This document shows, piece by piece, positions 47,622 through 58,874 of a stretch of 64,000 nt of DNA. The translations under genes were made by a program, and so were the position numbers. How positions within the stretch are numbered: the first letter of the stretch is position 1; each line of letters begins with the position of its first letter. The stretch is from Syngnathus acus (lineage: Eukaryota > Chordata > Actinopteri > Syngnathiformes > Syngnathidae), in NCBI RefSeq assembly GCF_901709675.1, contig NC_051108.1:2170001-2234000 (forward strand), read 5' to 3'. The notes beneath the pieces were generated by a model. That model saw only the letters and a program-made list of their open reading frames with translations, was not told where the DNA came from and made no database searches.

Positions 47622-50460
47622 TTAGTATGCGGTGGCGGTCTCACATGCCGTCTGACACTCCCCGAGAGAAGCAAAATTGTTATTGTTGCCCTGGCAGCCT
47701 CCAAACCAAAACTCTTGGCATCTGCCAGTGCTTGCGTTGTAATAGAAGCGTCTCTTCCAGGTGTCACAGGGGCCCTCAAAACGTGGCAGCGAGCAGGCAC
47801 CGTGTGGAACAGGACGGACTGGATGGCTTGTGTGCTGCGTAGGAATCAAAGGTAAATACAGTCTGAATCATATTTTCGAAGGGAACGAGTCTTTTGGGTG
47901 CTTGTGTTTCGAACACTTATTTTACTATAATGCACCTGCAAAACATTTAGAACATTTTTATAGGCTTGATGAGGCCCTCAAAATTAAAATTTGCTAAATA
48001 TATCTGAACTGTTTCATCACACAAATAGAAAAGAAACAGAACAATTATTTTTACCACAGTAGTTTGGTATTCAGAACATCCGGCTCTCCCAAATCCGCTA
48101 GCAGCAGTGACCCCATCCAGACAACATCCATATCTAAAAATGGAAGGCATGTCAGCATTACATTTATTTGCATTGTAAAATTGGCACCAAAATATCTACC
48201 TGCTGTTTACGCAGTTATGTTGGGCGCAACCCTCAAGTCCCGGCCCGCTGGCGGAGCTACGACCATCGGGGCAGCAGCCGTAATAAGACCGGGCGCAGTC
48301 GGGAGCGTTTACTCTCACGTTGGGATTGTTGTTAGTGTTTGGCCTGATCGCTGGATCGGATGAAGAGAAACGATGTATATGAATGTCATAGATTTTGTCA
48401 TGTGAAGAACCGAGATCTGGAATATTTTTTTTTCCTCTTATGACAAACTGGTTGTAAATACCAAAAAAAGTAATTGACTACACACATGATGGATTTGCAG
48501 GAACGTAGGGTACAAATCCCGTCGTGGTGCTTTCATGCAACCCTGGACTCTGTAGACTCGGGACACCTCGAGAAGAAAATATTCATCAAGTAAATACAAC
48601 TTCCTCGAAAGACTGTTTGGCCACTTGACTGACTTTGAGCTTGGTGGCAGGGCTGTACGTTGCATTCCTCCACAGTTACGGGCCTCCTTGAAATCCCGCA
48701 CCTGACCACCGGGTAAGGGGTCAGGCTGCCGTCGAAACAGCCCACCTGCCTTTCCCTCACGCCGCCGCCACAGCTGCGAGTGCACTGCAGATATGCAATT
48801 TCAAGAATTCAAAGTCAAGAATAAGGCGACCGCTTGTCCCATTCCGCTTACCAATCCGTAGGAGGCCACGTGCCATGTGACGTGCTGGCGGCAGGCCAGT
48901 CTCCTGCACACTTGGACCGAGGAAGGTCTCGTGAAGGCGGCGCAGGCGCCGTCGTCCAGACGTTCACCCTTGGCGCCCTCGCAGGTCACCTCTCGCGTCT
49001 GCTGGCCTACCCCGCAAGTCACCGAGCACTGCCGAGCGAGCCGATCAAAACGGAGAGATTAGCCAGCTGAAATCTAGTTTCCTCGCGAATGTTTCTAGAT
49101 AGCAACCTGGGAGAAGACGGAGACTCTGTACTTTGCTCCGCACGAGTTGGTGTTGCACGCCTGCTGCCACTGAGGCCTCTGCAGGCCCTGATCGATGCAG
49201 AAGCTTTCGGCCACCGTGCGGGAGTTGAGTTGGTCCCGAAGCCAACACTCCACGGTGCGATACTGCATCCCGCCACCGCAAGTAGTCGAGCAGGCACCGT
49301 AAGCGTTGGCTCTATACTCGTACATTTGGGTCCCGTCGGGGTTCGCGGTGTGAGTGGGAGCCGAGTACTCTGGTTGTGGGACATTTTCCAGACCCAAAAT
49401 AACCCCTTGGCTCACTGCCTGGAAGATCCATCACATGATAAAGAAAAAAAAAATTAATGAGGCTTTGCAAAGATGAAATCTTTATTAGTTCTCACCTTGC
49501 ACATGCCGTCCACACAGATGTCATTTCGGCCCACGTGGCACAAGGTCCCGTCCACCACTTTGGGCCGGTGACGATAAACGGTGTTATGTTCTCGGGTGAT
49601 GCAGTTCAGCTCACACGGGTTGGCTGCAGAAACGGAACATTCTCCATTCTTGTAACCGAGTATTTGAGCGATTTAGATTTTTTGGGGACGCCGCATACCT
49701 CCGTAATATGGCACCCAAGTGTGATGTTTTCCCTGAACGAAAATTCTGTCAAATTGGGAACATTGCTCCTCTCGGAAGTCTCTGGATCCCACCGGGCACT
49801 CCTACAAACAGGAGAAGCCGTTGAATGCTACATTTTATCGGCTACACCTGAATAATTGATTCATTTACGATATTCCAACAATAGTCTTCTCTCTTTCCTC
49901 GTTTGATTGTACTGGTGTACCTAATGTATTGTCTGGGTAATATCAGTACTATATATGTTTCAAATTGAATACTCACATTCAGGTTACAGAGCTGAAAGGA
50001 CTTGGATGATCCCTTGCAGTTATGACCTCCATCCGTCCTACAAAAAAAAAATTGTAATCATTAGCTTAATTATTTCAATAGCGGGCTAACCTGTGTGTTA
50101 CCTCAATGTGATACATTTCCTCGTCCTCATTGCAACTCCCGTGCCGCAAGAGCGGCTGCAGGGCCCAAAGGGCCCAAACTCACCCCAGTGGTCCTGGAGC
50201 GTCTGTGATTGCTAGAAGTGCAGACACATTTCGAAAACAATAATAATAATTTTAATCATTCCCATAATATTGTAAATATCCTGCAAGTACAAGACAAGTT
50301 GAGCACGTCACATAGAGCAATATCGCTAGCACGTCTTGTGGATTTTCGGAACATACTGTTCTGAAAATCCCCCATGTCAAACATTACCAGATGTGAGACT
50401 CACTGTAAAGGCGGGTACAGCCAGAAGATGGACCAGAGCCAAGACCCTCAGCGTGTCCAT
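47622..50460 (-). CDS. papln: short papilin-like secreted matrix protein (TSP1 repeats and one Kunitz domain)
   Basis: Secreted extracellular-matrix protein related to papilin and ADAMTS-like proteins. Minus-strand exons: 50404-50460, 50102-50211, 49977-50037, 49699-49801, 49496-49623, 49107-49418, 48852-49028, 48634-48784, 48200-48350, 48055-48133, 47622-47834. The phases agree and give 513 residues. Order: signal peptide ([19 protein letters not shown]), a first TSP1 repeat ([11 protein letters not shown]), a cysteine-rich part ([36 protein letters not shown]), three more TSP1 repeats ([26 protein letters not shown]), two GCCxDG motifs as in papilin ([23 protein letters not shown]), and one Kunitz domain with all six Cys at BPTI spacing. 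No ADAMTS spacer, Ig or PLAC domain is seen, and it is far shorter than human PAPLN (about 1280). The donor of exon 8 (48634) is the least certain boundary. Confidence 0.85.
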
Positions 50461-51040
50461 TTTTAGCACACTGCAAAAACATCAAGTAATTTATTTTTGA
50501 CTGCATACGCATTCAAGCGTAATAACCAAAAACGGCATTTTTTTTTTTTTCCCCGCACAAATTAAAAAATCTTTGACTCCATTTTAAATGTAAATGCCAT
50601 CGGTTCCAATACTTTTGGCAATATTGCACTATTATTCTGATCTTCTTACCTTCTGGAAGAGAACGCTCAAATGGTAGGAATTCAGTAGCTCAGCAGTCCA
50701 GATGTGCTCTTAAAAGTGAAGTGACACACACACACACACGCGCGCCGCTTTTCTATAGTCTTCCTCCCTCTTGGCGCCGCACCGCAGCCAATCAGGTGTC
50801 CGAGTTCAACCATAACGCTTCATACCACGCCTGTGCCAGATTTAACATGTCATTTACGTGTTAAAGGGGTGTTTATAGTCTGGAGACTCGTGCAGAAAGA
50901 GAGGAGGAGGGAGGAAAAAAACAATTTTTGGAAGAGTATGTTTAGTCAGACCGCATCTAAGATTGTCATTATCGCAATTTTAAAAAAACACGTTTTAAGA
51001 TTCATGGATTGATTAAGTCAAGGTCAGTTAAAATAACACA
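50461..51040 (-). promoter_or_regulatory. upstream region of the papilin-like gene
   Basis: Noncoding stretch holding the likely leader and promoter. It has a (CA)n/(CG)n microsatellite (about 50725-50747), an AGCCAATCAGG CCAAT box (about 50787-50797) and TATA-like ctatag nearby. Nothing else was recognised. Confidence 0.35.
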
Positions 51041-51049
51041 GTTAAATTG

Positions 51050-51055
51050 TTTATT
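51050..51055 (-). terminator. polyadenylation signal of the 51.2 kb coiled-coil gene
   Basis: TTTATT on the plus strand is AATAAA on the minus strand, about 190 bases after the stop of the gene at 51244. Confidence 0.4.
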
Positions 51056-51243
51056 TGAATGCATTTCAAGATAAGCGTTTAAAATAAGTGCCGTGGCGCC
51101 ATAATTGTTGGGGGAAACAGAAAAATGCAAGCAAAACCATCATTACGGAAAGAAAAAAAAAAAATCTCACTGCCACTTAAAGCTCACACATTCAAACCTC
51201 AAACTCATTCTTTTCCCGCAAAGTCATTTTGTGGCCTTGAAAA

Positions 51244-51603
51244 CTACTTGTTTGGCTCCTCGGTGTCCTTCTCTCTGGCTTCGAAGGCGCTCTTGCTGAT
51301 GCACACCTCCTCCAGGGCTTCCATGATCTCTTTCATATCGGCAGCCAGCTCCTGGTAGCTCTCCTTCAGATCATCCTGCTGCTGTTTCAGATCCATGGCA
51401 GCTGCTAGAAGCTCTTGGGCCTGGACTCTGCACTGGCTCCTCAGCTGCTCCACGTCCGCCAGCATGCTCTCCATGCTGTCCATCAGCTCGTTCAAACCCT
51501 GCTTCCATTCCGCCGGCGGCCATTCCGACAGCGTCCATTCCACCGACGTCCCCACCACTGCTTCTGCTTTTGGTTCTGGTTCTGTCTTTGAGTCTTCTTC
51601 CAT
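51244..51603 (-). CDS. unrecognised small acidic coiled-coil protein
   Basis: A 119-residue frame starting at ATG 51603 (MEEDSKTEPEPKAEAVVG). A polypyrimidine-AG acceptor (cttgtcttccag) sits 9 bases upstream of the ATG, so an untranslated exon probably lies further right; a donor-like GTAAGC (minus strand) near 52334 is one option. The N-terminus is acidic. Residues about 22-35 hold a threefold EWxxx pattern, encoded by a 15-base tandem repeat (51505-51549). From about 36 to 110 there are regular hydrophobic heptads (LNELMDSMESMLADVEQL, LLAAAMDLKQQQDDL), indicating a coiled coil. I do not recognise the family. Coding is supported by good codon structure, a helical pattern, a plausible acceptor and a polyadenylation signal downstream. 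Confidence 0.6.
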   Translation of the reverse strand: MEEDSKTEPEPKAEAVVGTSVEWTLSEWPPAEWKQGLNELMDSMESMLADVEQLRSQCRVQAQELLAAAMDLKQQQDDLKESYQELAADMKEIMEALEEVCISKSAFEAREKDTEEPNK

Positions 51604-52731
51604 GACTGATAGCTGGAAGACAAGTGAATCACTCAACTTGTAGCTAATCTGGTGCGCTTGGGCGCCATGGGGGGCTGCGCCGACCTCTAATCCATTTCTA
51701 TCCCAAGTGACACCCTCCAGACGGATTGGCAGCCGCCCACAGTCTTGACACTCAGGTGCATCATCGCACCTTGTGGCAATGCAACCAATCTTGCCATTTG
51801 CTCTCCTTTTATATTGAATACAGAGCAGTCATTCTATCACAATGACTATCCAGCAAACTGCTCAAACCTTGGGATAAATATATATATATATTTTTTTACC
51901 AATTTCCATTGCTTGAAAACATATTGAAATAATATATAAATAATAAAAATAGTGCTGCAAAGGTGCCTAGCCTTTAAATGTGTGTCGAGATGAGGATGAC
52001 CTCACCACTTCAAGTCTCTTATCAAGGCAAGACAACTTGCTCTGCAATAGATGACAAGCGATGCCCTTTAAATACAGAATTGTCAACAAAAGTGGTTTTA
52101 AAACTATTCATTAATTGATATATACATATTTATATATTTTTACAATATGCATAATTATTCATGTGAAGTCCTTAATCGTGTAAATTGACTCAATGACAAC
52201 TAAAACCCATTTTCCATTACATTACAGTTAAAAAGGGAAAAAACAAAAAAGTTATTCAAAATAATCAATGCAACAGTTCCACCTAAAATGAAAGAAATCG
52301 ATCAAACATCACATAGCTAAAATAAGAGAAATGCTTACTTGTTTCTCTGGTTGTTATGTGCACGTATGTAGACTGAAGATAAGTGGATCCTCTCAGGAAC
52401 TCGCCCACTGCTCACGAGATGCACGCAACACACAAAAAGCGACAAAAAAAATTTTTTTTTGTCAATATTTGTATTTATCTACATTTATTTTGAGCCTTAG
52501 ACTTATTTTCAAAATAATATGGAAGCGTGATATTATTTAAATACTTAAATTATAAATATTTTTGCAAGACAATATTTTCCACTCTGTAATAAAGAAAAGA
52601 AACAATTGAGAATGACGATATCAATTTTGCTAAGTAAATAGACTGGTGGTTTTGGACATTCATCTTTTACAAGCATAGTTTATTACCATATTTTAACTGA
52701 GAAGTGCGTTCAATTTGTAGTTCTCACATTT

Positions 52732-52746
52732 CCGCCAGAGGGCAGT
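52732..52746 (+). promoter_or_regulatory. CTCF-like motif
   Basis: CCGCCAGAGGGCAGT on the plus strand fits the CTCF core well. It lies at the left edge of the gene-poor region. Confidence 0.4.
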
Positions 52747-55700
52747 GTTGTAATGCGTTTAGTGCTTTTCAGCATTATCGAGCCAGTTTTTCCACTGCGT
52801 GTGTTTTGGTATCAAGTCAAGCATGCGATGTTGGAAATGATGTGATTGATTATATTGTTTGTATTTCGACTTTCATGTGATTATTCCCATATTTATGAGA
52901 GCCTGCTCGGCACATGCGATCATTTAAATTCCAATATTGTGTGTGAAAGTGCATGTGAGAGAGCTGTGCGGGGGGTTTCAGGAGTATGGATTATTTGCTA
53001 TTCAGGGAGTCCAGCCAAGCGTGAGGCAGAGGAGAGAAAAGAATCATTGTTGTGGTCCAGATGAGTGTCAGAGGTGCCTGGCGATATAGGGGCTTTTTTT
53101 TTTTAGGGGGGACAAAAACACACTTGCAACAACGACCTGACCCCCATCATATAAGGTCTATTTTAGAACTTCTCCCCCCAAAAAAAAAAAAAATCACATT
53201 TAAATGTGCTTTATCCCAGATGCGACGATTATCCCCAAACTGCAGCTTAATATTCCGCAGACACCAAAGAAGACCGAACTGGAAAGAAAATTCCACAAAT
53301 GGGTCTTTTCTTCAAAGGGGAATTGCACAAACAGTTGAGCTCCACCCCAAGCCTTTTATATCGGGATCACTTTCCTTCTTCTGGTAAATGGGTGGGATTC
53401 CCGATCCCGTCCCCCCGGGGGGAAGAGTACAGCTACATGAATGGCTAATTTTTTTTTTTCCTCCAACAATGGGACCTCCCTCGCTTCCAGAGAATTACTT
53501 TTCCGTACTGTTAGTGACGCAACAGTTCAGATTTTTAGATTTGACTGGGGGGGTGGAATAAAAACATGGCGGCATTGTCATGGAAAAATGTGGGCACCTG
53601 TTGGAAGATGCTAGGAATAGCTCCTCGAAGCAATACTTGACCTCATTCGTTTTTCCGACGCATCGCTTAGCTTGGAACGCTTGCGAAAGTAATGTAAAGC
53701 AGAGCTTGAGCGAGGGATGAGAAACATTTCAAAGAAGACGAGAACAGATGTGCCTTTCATGTCGCTACCGCCCTTTTCACAAAAAAACTAAACGGGCCTC
53801 GCGAATCGACCAAACAATCCATCAGACAAGAACCAAACAAGGAATGTTGACCTAGTTATTGTTGTTGCATTCAACCCAGTTTTTCTTCCACATGCTGTCA
53901 TGTTTCGTGTCCTTTTGGGTTTTTCCTGCCCTCTGCCAGGACCTCATTTGAGGCTGGAAAGCAGGTTTTCAGACACCAGGGGAAATCTGCTTTGCCTCCG
54001 CTCCCCTCGCAGCTCATTATAGCGTGAACTAATTGCATGCTAACTTTAGCAAAGTGGTAGCCTACTTCCGTCCGTTTGCTATCTGTAAAGTAGGTTGGGG
54101 ATGGAGCTGACACTTAACATCCCGGACAGAGGGAAACTTTTACCTGAGCAGTCCGCTTGGCAAAACAAATTGAATTTATAATCTGAGCAAAAGTGAAACC
54201 AACTAAGTGAGGCTAGCGTTTGAAAAGATCAGTTGATTCAAGCTAAGCTAATATGGGCTCGATTGTTTCATTGGATCTGAACTCAGATAAGCTCTTTTGA
54301 ACGGCGCTACAGTATGGCTGCTACACGGGGCAACGGCCAGAGATGGCATGACACACCCTCTTTGGCATTTCCTGCTTTCCTCATGACCTCATGCGCTAAT
54401 GTCCATTAATCCCGGCCAACTCTCGACAGCCCATTCTGTCTCAGGGTATGCTATCACAAAGGCTCTCCCACACACAGTCAGCAGAGCATGACTCCCAGTA
54501 TTTCCCAGCTGATGGTGGAGATAAGCTTTGTCGTGAGCCGAGGTGTCTCTTTGTGCGTGCGAGCGAGCGAGCGCGTGGAGGTCGACGTATAGCTTGGCCT
54601 AGGGGAAAACCGCGCGGCAATGTCATGGCGACGGCAATCTGTTTCAAATCGTGTAAACAAATGTACACGGTACCCTGCGGGCGTTTTTCTTCAGTCTTGG
54701 GGTTTGTGCTGTTCTAATTGATTTGTTGACAACCGGAGGAGTCTTTTTAAGAGGAGCCAAGACCATAAACGTTTGTGTTGAACTCCAAAGTATTTGGACT
54801 ATGAGACATGTCGGTTCACGTCGAAGCGTAAACGATTATAACCAGCTATAAAGTTTTTTTTTCCCTGGAAGCCGAGACGCTGACATGCCGAGAGGTCAGC
54901 GATGTTAATAGACAGCTTCGGCTTTGTTTGCGTGTTGGGCTGCTACCTGAGGCCAAATGCTTATCACTGCCAGGACTTTAGCGGTTTCAGTTGACAATGA
55001 AGTCATCTCGCATCGGGAAAACCGATATTACATGCAAAAGCCTTCAAGGCCCAGGCGGCCAAACGGACCGCCGGATCGGCGGCGTTATTGTTGACTACGA
55101 AACAATCCCGCCATGTATAAATCACATTGAAATTAACAATACAGTCACGAGACAAAGATCTCTTTGGATGGGTATCGGATAGTTCTCAATGGAATAAAAT
55201 TACATTCTTCGTGGGGGGGGGGGAAATAAAGGGCATAGCAAGGAGGGGCCGGGAGGTGGATAATAGACATGCCTGGGGTTCCTCATTGTGACCCCGTTTC
55301 CATTCAGGAGATATGAACCAATCCAGCATCCGTGTTTTTTCCACTTAGCTTAGCTTAGCCGCTAACAGCTGGGGAGATGGTAACCTGGCTTCACCCAAGC
55401 TTAATAAAAACAGTCGATGCATTTATTATTTATCTCACGTCCTGACTGACATGATACAGATCTTAAAATTAATAATTCACTGTGAACCAGATGGGTGCGT
55501 GGTAGCTAATGCGCGCGTTAGTAAATCTGCCTCTAAATGAATGCCAGTTGAATGATGTTTTTTTTGCCCGTATCACATGTTTATTTTCTTTTTTAAATCT
55601 CGATAGAACATATTCGGAGACTCAACAACCTCTACCAGTACGGTGTAACTTCAAACCAGCAACAGAACAAACATTTCCCACCCTGTTTTGGCAGATCTTT

Positions 55701-58700
55701 CAGATTTACTAGCTTTTTTATTTGATTTTTTTTAAAACAGGGAGAGGCACTTTGTTGGTCATGTGGAGTCAATACTACATGAAATTAATTTCTGTTGGGC
55801 ACACATCAAACACCTTCTGCTAGACTTTTTGTCCGACTTTGAAAATCAAATGATGAATGGTGCGCTCGCAGCTGTCAAGTCACTTTGGCGCTTTCCCCAT
55901 GACGAATGTTTTTAGTGCTGGAATTTGCCCCATGATGTCTTTGCGTTTATGATGTGTAACATGTCTGTCCCTTGAAGATAATCTCAAATTAGCCCCCTCA
56001 TCTGTACAAAACTCACATTACTCTGTTTTTTGCCCTGATGGGAAAGTTTGGCTGTGTGAAGGCTGAGGATCAAGCCGTGTATCATTTTCGGCTTTGGTCT
56101 GAACCAGAGGACCAAATTACAAGATGCACTTGAAGTTCTGTGATGTCACACTCTGGCTGTTATTCTTAGAAGCATATCTTGCAGGTGATTTGGACTCGTG
56201 GGTTTTGCAATCAGGCCTGTTGTTGATGATACTTTATCTGCTTGTTTTATAAATCCTCGCTTGAGGCAGGAGGAGGGCACTGGGGTTGGCGACCTTTGAC
56301 CTTAGGCTGGAAGCCTTCCCTGCTGGCATGTCACGTCAGGGCAGAGGCGTGACGAAACGGACAAAAGGGGTAGAAATTGAGGCGACGCAAAATGAATAGG
56401 GACCTTAAGCGGTAATATATTCTGACATTACCCCAAAAAAAAAAAAAAGTGAAGCCTAGCAAGACAAGATTTTTTTTTTCTGCTCCATGTAGCTACTTGC
56501 TTGTAATCCTTTTCTTACAGTGAGTCTGCACGGAATTAATGGTCATGCATGACGGATAAGCTGTCGCCCATCCATCATCTCCTGTGTCTTACGCTGCACA
56601 GCTGAGTGATTTTATTTATTTTTTTGCCGCTGGCCACACAGGAAAGGGAAACGTGCGGTCTCGGCACGAGCTGGCCGTCTCGCTTGTCCATTGCTACACG
56701 TGCGTGTACCCCATCGTTGACCTTAAGCTAGCTGGGATAGGCTCCAGCTCAATGTTTAATGTTTCCAAATATGTTGGCTTCGTGTTTCCTGTTCAAGTCA
56801 GGTGTGTATGTTATATAATTTTTTTTGTTTGTACGGGGTAGTTCAGGTCCAGCCCACATTTCCACGCCTGAAACTGGCAGCAGCAGACCGACATGCTCAG
56901 ACGCGTTCTGTGCTGCAATTGTATTTTTAGCCGAACCGAGTAGAGATGACTTCCCTTTTTTTATTTATATATATATGTAAAACATGACCAAGGTCCCACT
57001 GCAATGTCAAAATAGCAATCATGTATGAAGTCTTGTTCATCCCTAAGAGCTTCTTTGTTGGGACCTGGGATGTCATCAGATCTGATTTCGAAGTCTGTCA
57101 AAGGGGGATTTGGCGGGAGATTAGACCTTCATTTAAATTTCAACACCTCCGCTGGCAATTACACTGATGACTGGGCCCATTTGCACCGGTTCTCTCAAAG
57201 AACACTCGTTTTCATATCCAAGCTCCGGAATGCTTCAAAACCCAAGCGTGTGAAAACTAAAGCAATATTTCCCATAGGAAATAATGTAAATCCAATTAAT
57301 CCGTTCCAGACACCTTCAACGTTTACCTTCTTTCGGCTTAATCCTGAAATAAAATTTTGTGGAGAACAAATTGTGGGCTCCCATGCTTGAATACAGCACG
57401 CTATTCCTGGCCGTATATTCATTTGAATGTACGTGAGAAAGGCGGAGGGTCATAATGACCCATATAAAAAGCAGTGGCGAGCAAGTTGGCAAACATTTCA
57501 ATGTTATTCAGCGTGCCCTATTAAATTAGAGAGCAGGCAGGCTATGTGATCTGAAGTCGCTCAAATAAATGTTTTTTCAGGCTCCGGTGGCAAACGTTTA
57601 CATTTGGCTGCTTTTCTCCTCGCAGCTGGTCGCGTGGGCCGAGCAGCTGCGTTTTTGAACGTTGGCACGGACCAACACGAGCGAACCCAAATCTCACGTG
57701 TCGGGTGTCTCGTCGATGAAGACGGGGTCAGCGTCTTTGTGGTCTTGTCGGTATGTGCGTGGCTTGGCGAAGGGCGGCGACCTCGCCCTAACAACAAAGT
57801 AATTTATCTCCCCGCCATTGAAAAAAAAAAAAATGGCAAGCACCCCGCCACCAACTCCTCTTTATCCAAGTCTCCCACTCAGCAGCTGTTCCTCTCACTT
57901 TCCATCCCCCCCCCCCACCCGCACCAGCCGCACTATGATGCCTTTGTTTTATTGTTTGGCAGCGTCTTGACCCCCCCCTCATCTGGAGCAGGACAGGGGT
58001 CCGACTCCCTCAGACTGCAGCCGCTCAGCTGTATGCATCAGCTTTTAAATCTGTTTTTCTGAAAGCTAGCCATACCGCCGCGCTAGTTCTTAACACCTAT
58101 GTCTTTATGCTGAGTTTGCACTTTTCTTGCAAAATGCAAAACTTCATTCAGTGTTGCCAGATTTGGTGGCTTTTCCCAACAATGTGGATCTCAGCCCATA
58201 TTTGCGGCTCCGCGGGTAAACATTCGTAGCAGCGGGCCGTGCTGTGTAAAAAATAAATAGCACGTTGGTTTCCTGCACGGTTTTACGCTTTCCCAACTTT
58301 GCGACGTCAACGTCTCGCCTGTGGACATGTCGGGACGATAACAATCAGAGCTGTTTACCCTCCAGGGCCGCTTTTCCTCATCGGAAATAACTCGGAGTAA
58401 ATGGGCAGAGAGAAGAGAGACGGCGTAAACTGAAATAGAGATAACCGCTTCATGGGGATTTGGCGGCGTATAAATAAATAAATGCCTATTTTTGTTTTTG
58501 GAACTTTCCTGTTATTTCCGCAGCGCCATGTGACGTTGAGTTGGTGCGACCGACTGTCCAACAGGTGGTGTCAGCTATTGGAGCTTGCCCCCTCAGAGCT
58601 TGAACAAAAGCTGGGGATATTTTGGAATGCCGGCTTGTGTCTGGCTCTTGTCGCACTCTTTGTGTGTTCCATGTGTGTGTGTCAGTGTGTGGTCAGCTCC

Positions 58701-58818
58701 GGACTGGCCATTGTGCCCTTGGCCCTCAGCAGATGTGGTCTGAACAATGAGCCGGGTAAATAAAAGGAAGTGGTTTATAAATAGCCCCTTATGTCTGCAT
58801 GAGTGGTGTTCTGCTGCA

Positions 58819-58820
<2 letters not shown>

Positions 58821-58870
<50 letters not shown>
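58821..58870 (+). repeat. (GT)25 microsatellite
   Basis: Fifty bases of uninterrupted GT, then GCGT. It is the longest dinucleotide repeat in the window. Shorter ones are at 4072-4090 (CA), 6030-6046 and 14661-14678 (GT). Confidence 0.98.

Positions 58871-58874
<4 letters not shown>

Noticed and set aside
49095-49418. Independent start codon for the TSP1 exon at 49415
   Set aside because: The apparent start is GTG inside the exon. Phase and the acceptor cttccag show it is an internal papilin exon.
57604-58062. 152-codon plus-strand frame in the right gene-poor region
   Set aside because: It crosses poly-A and poly-C runs and its translation is low complexity with no conserved motif.
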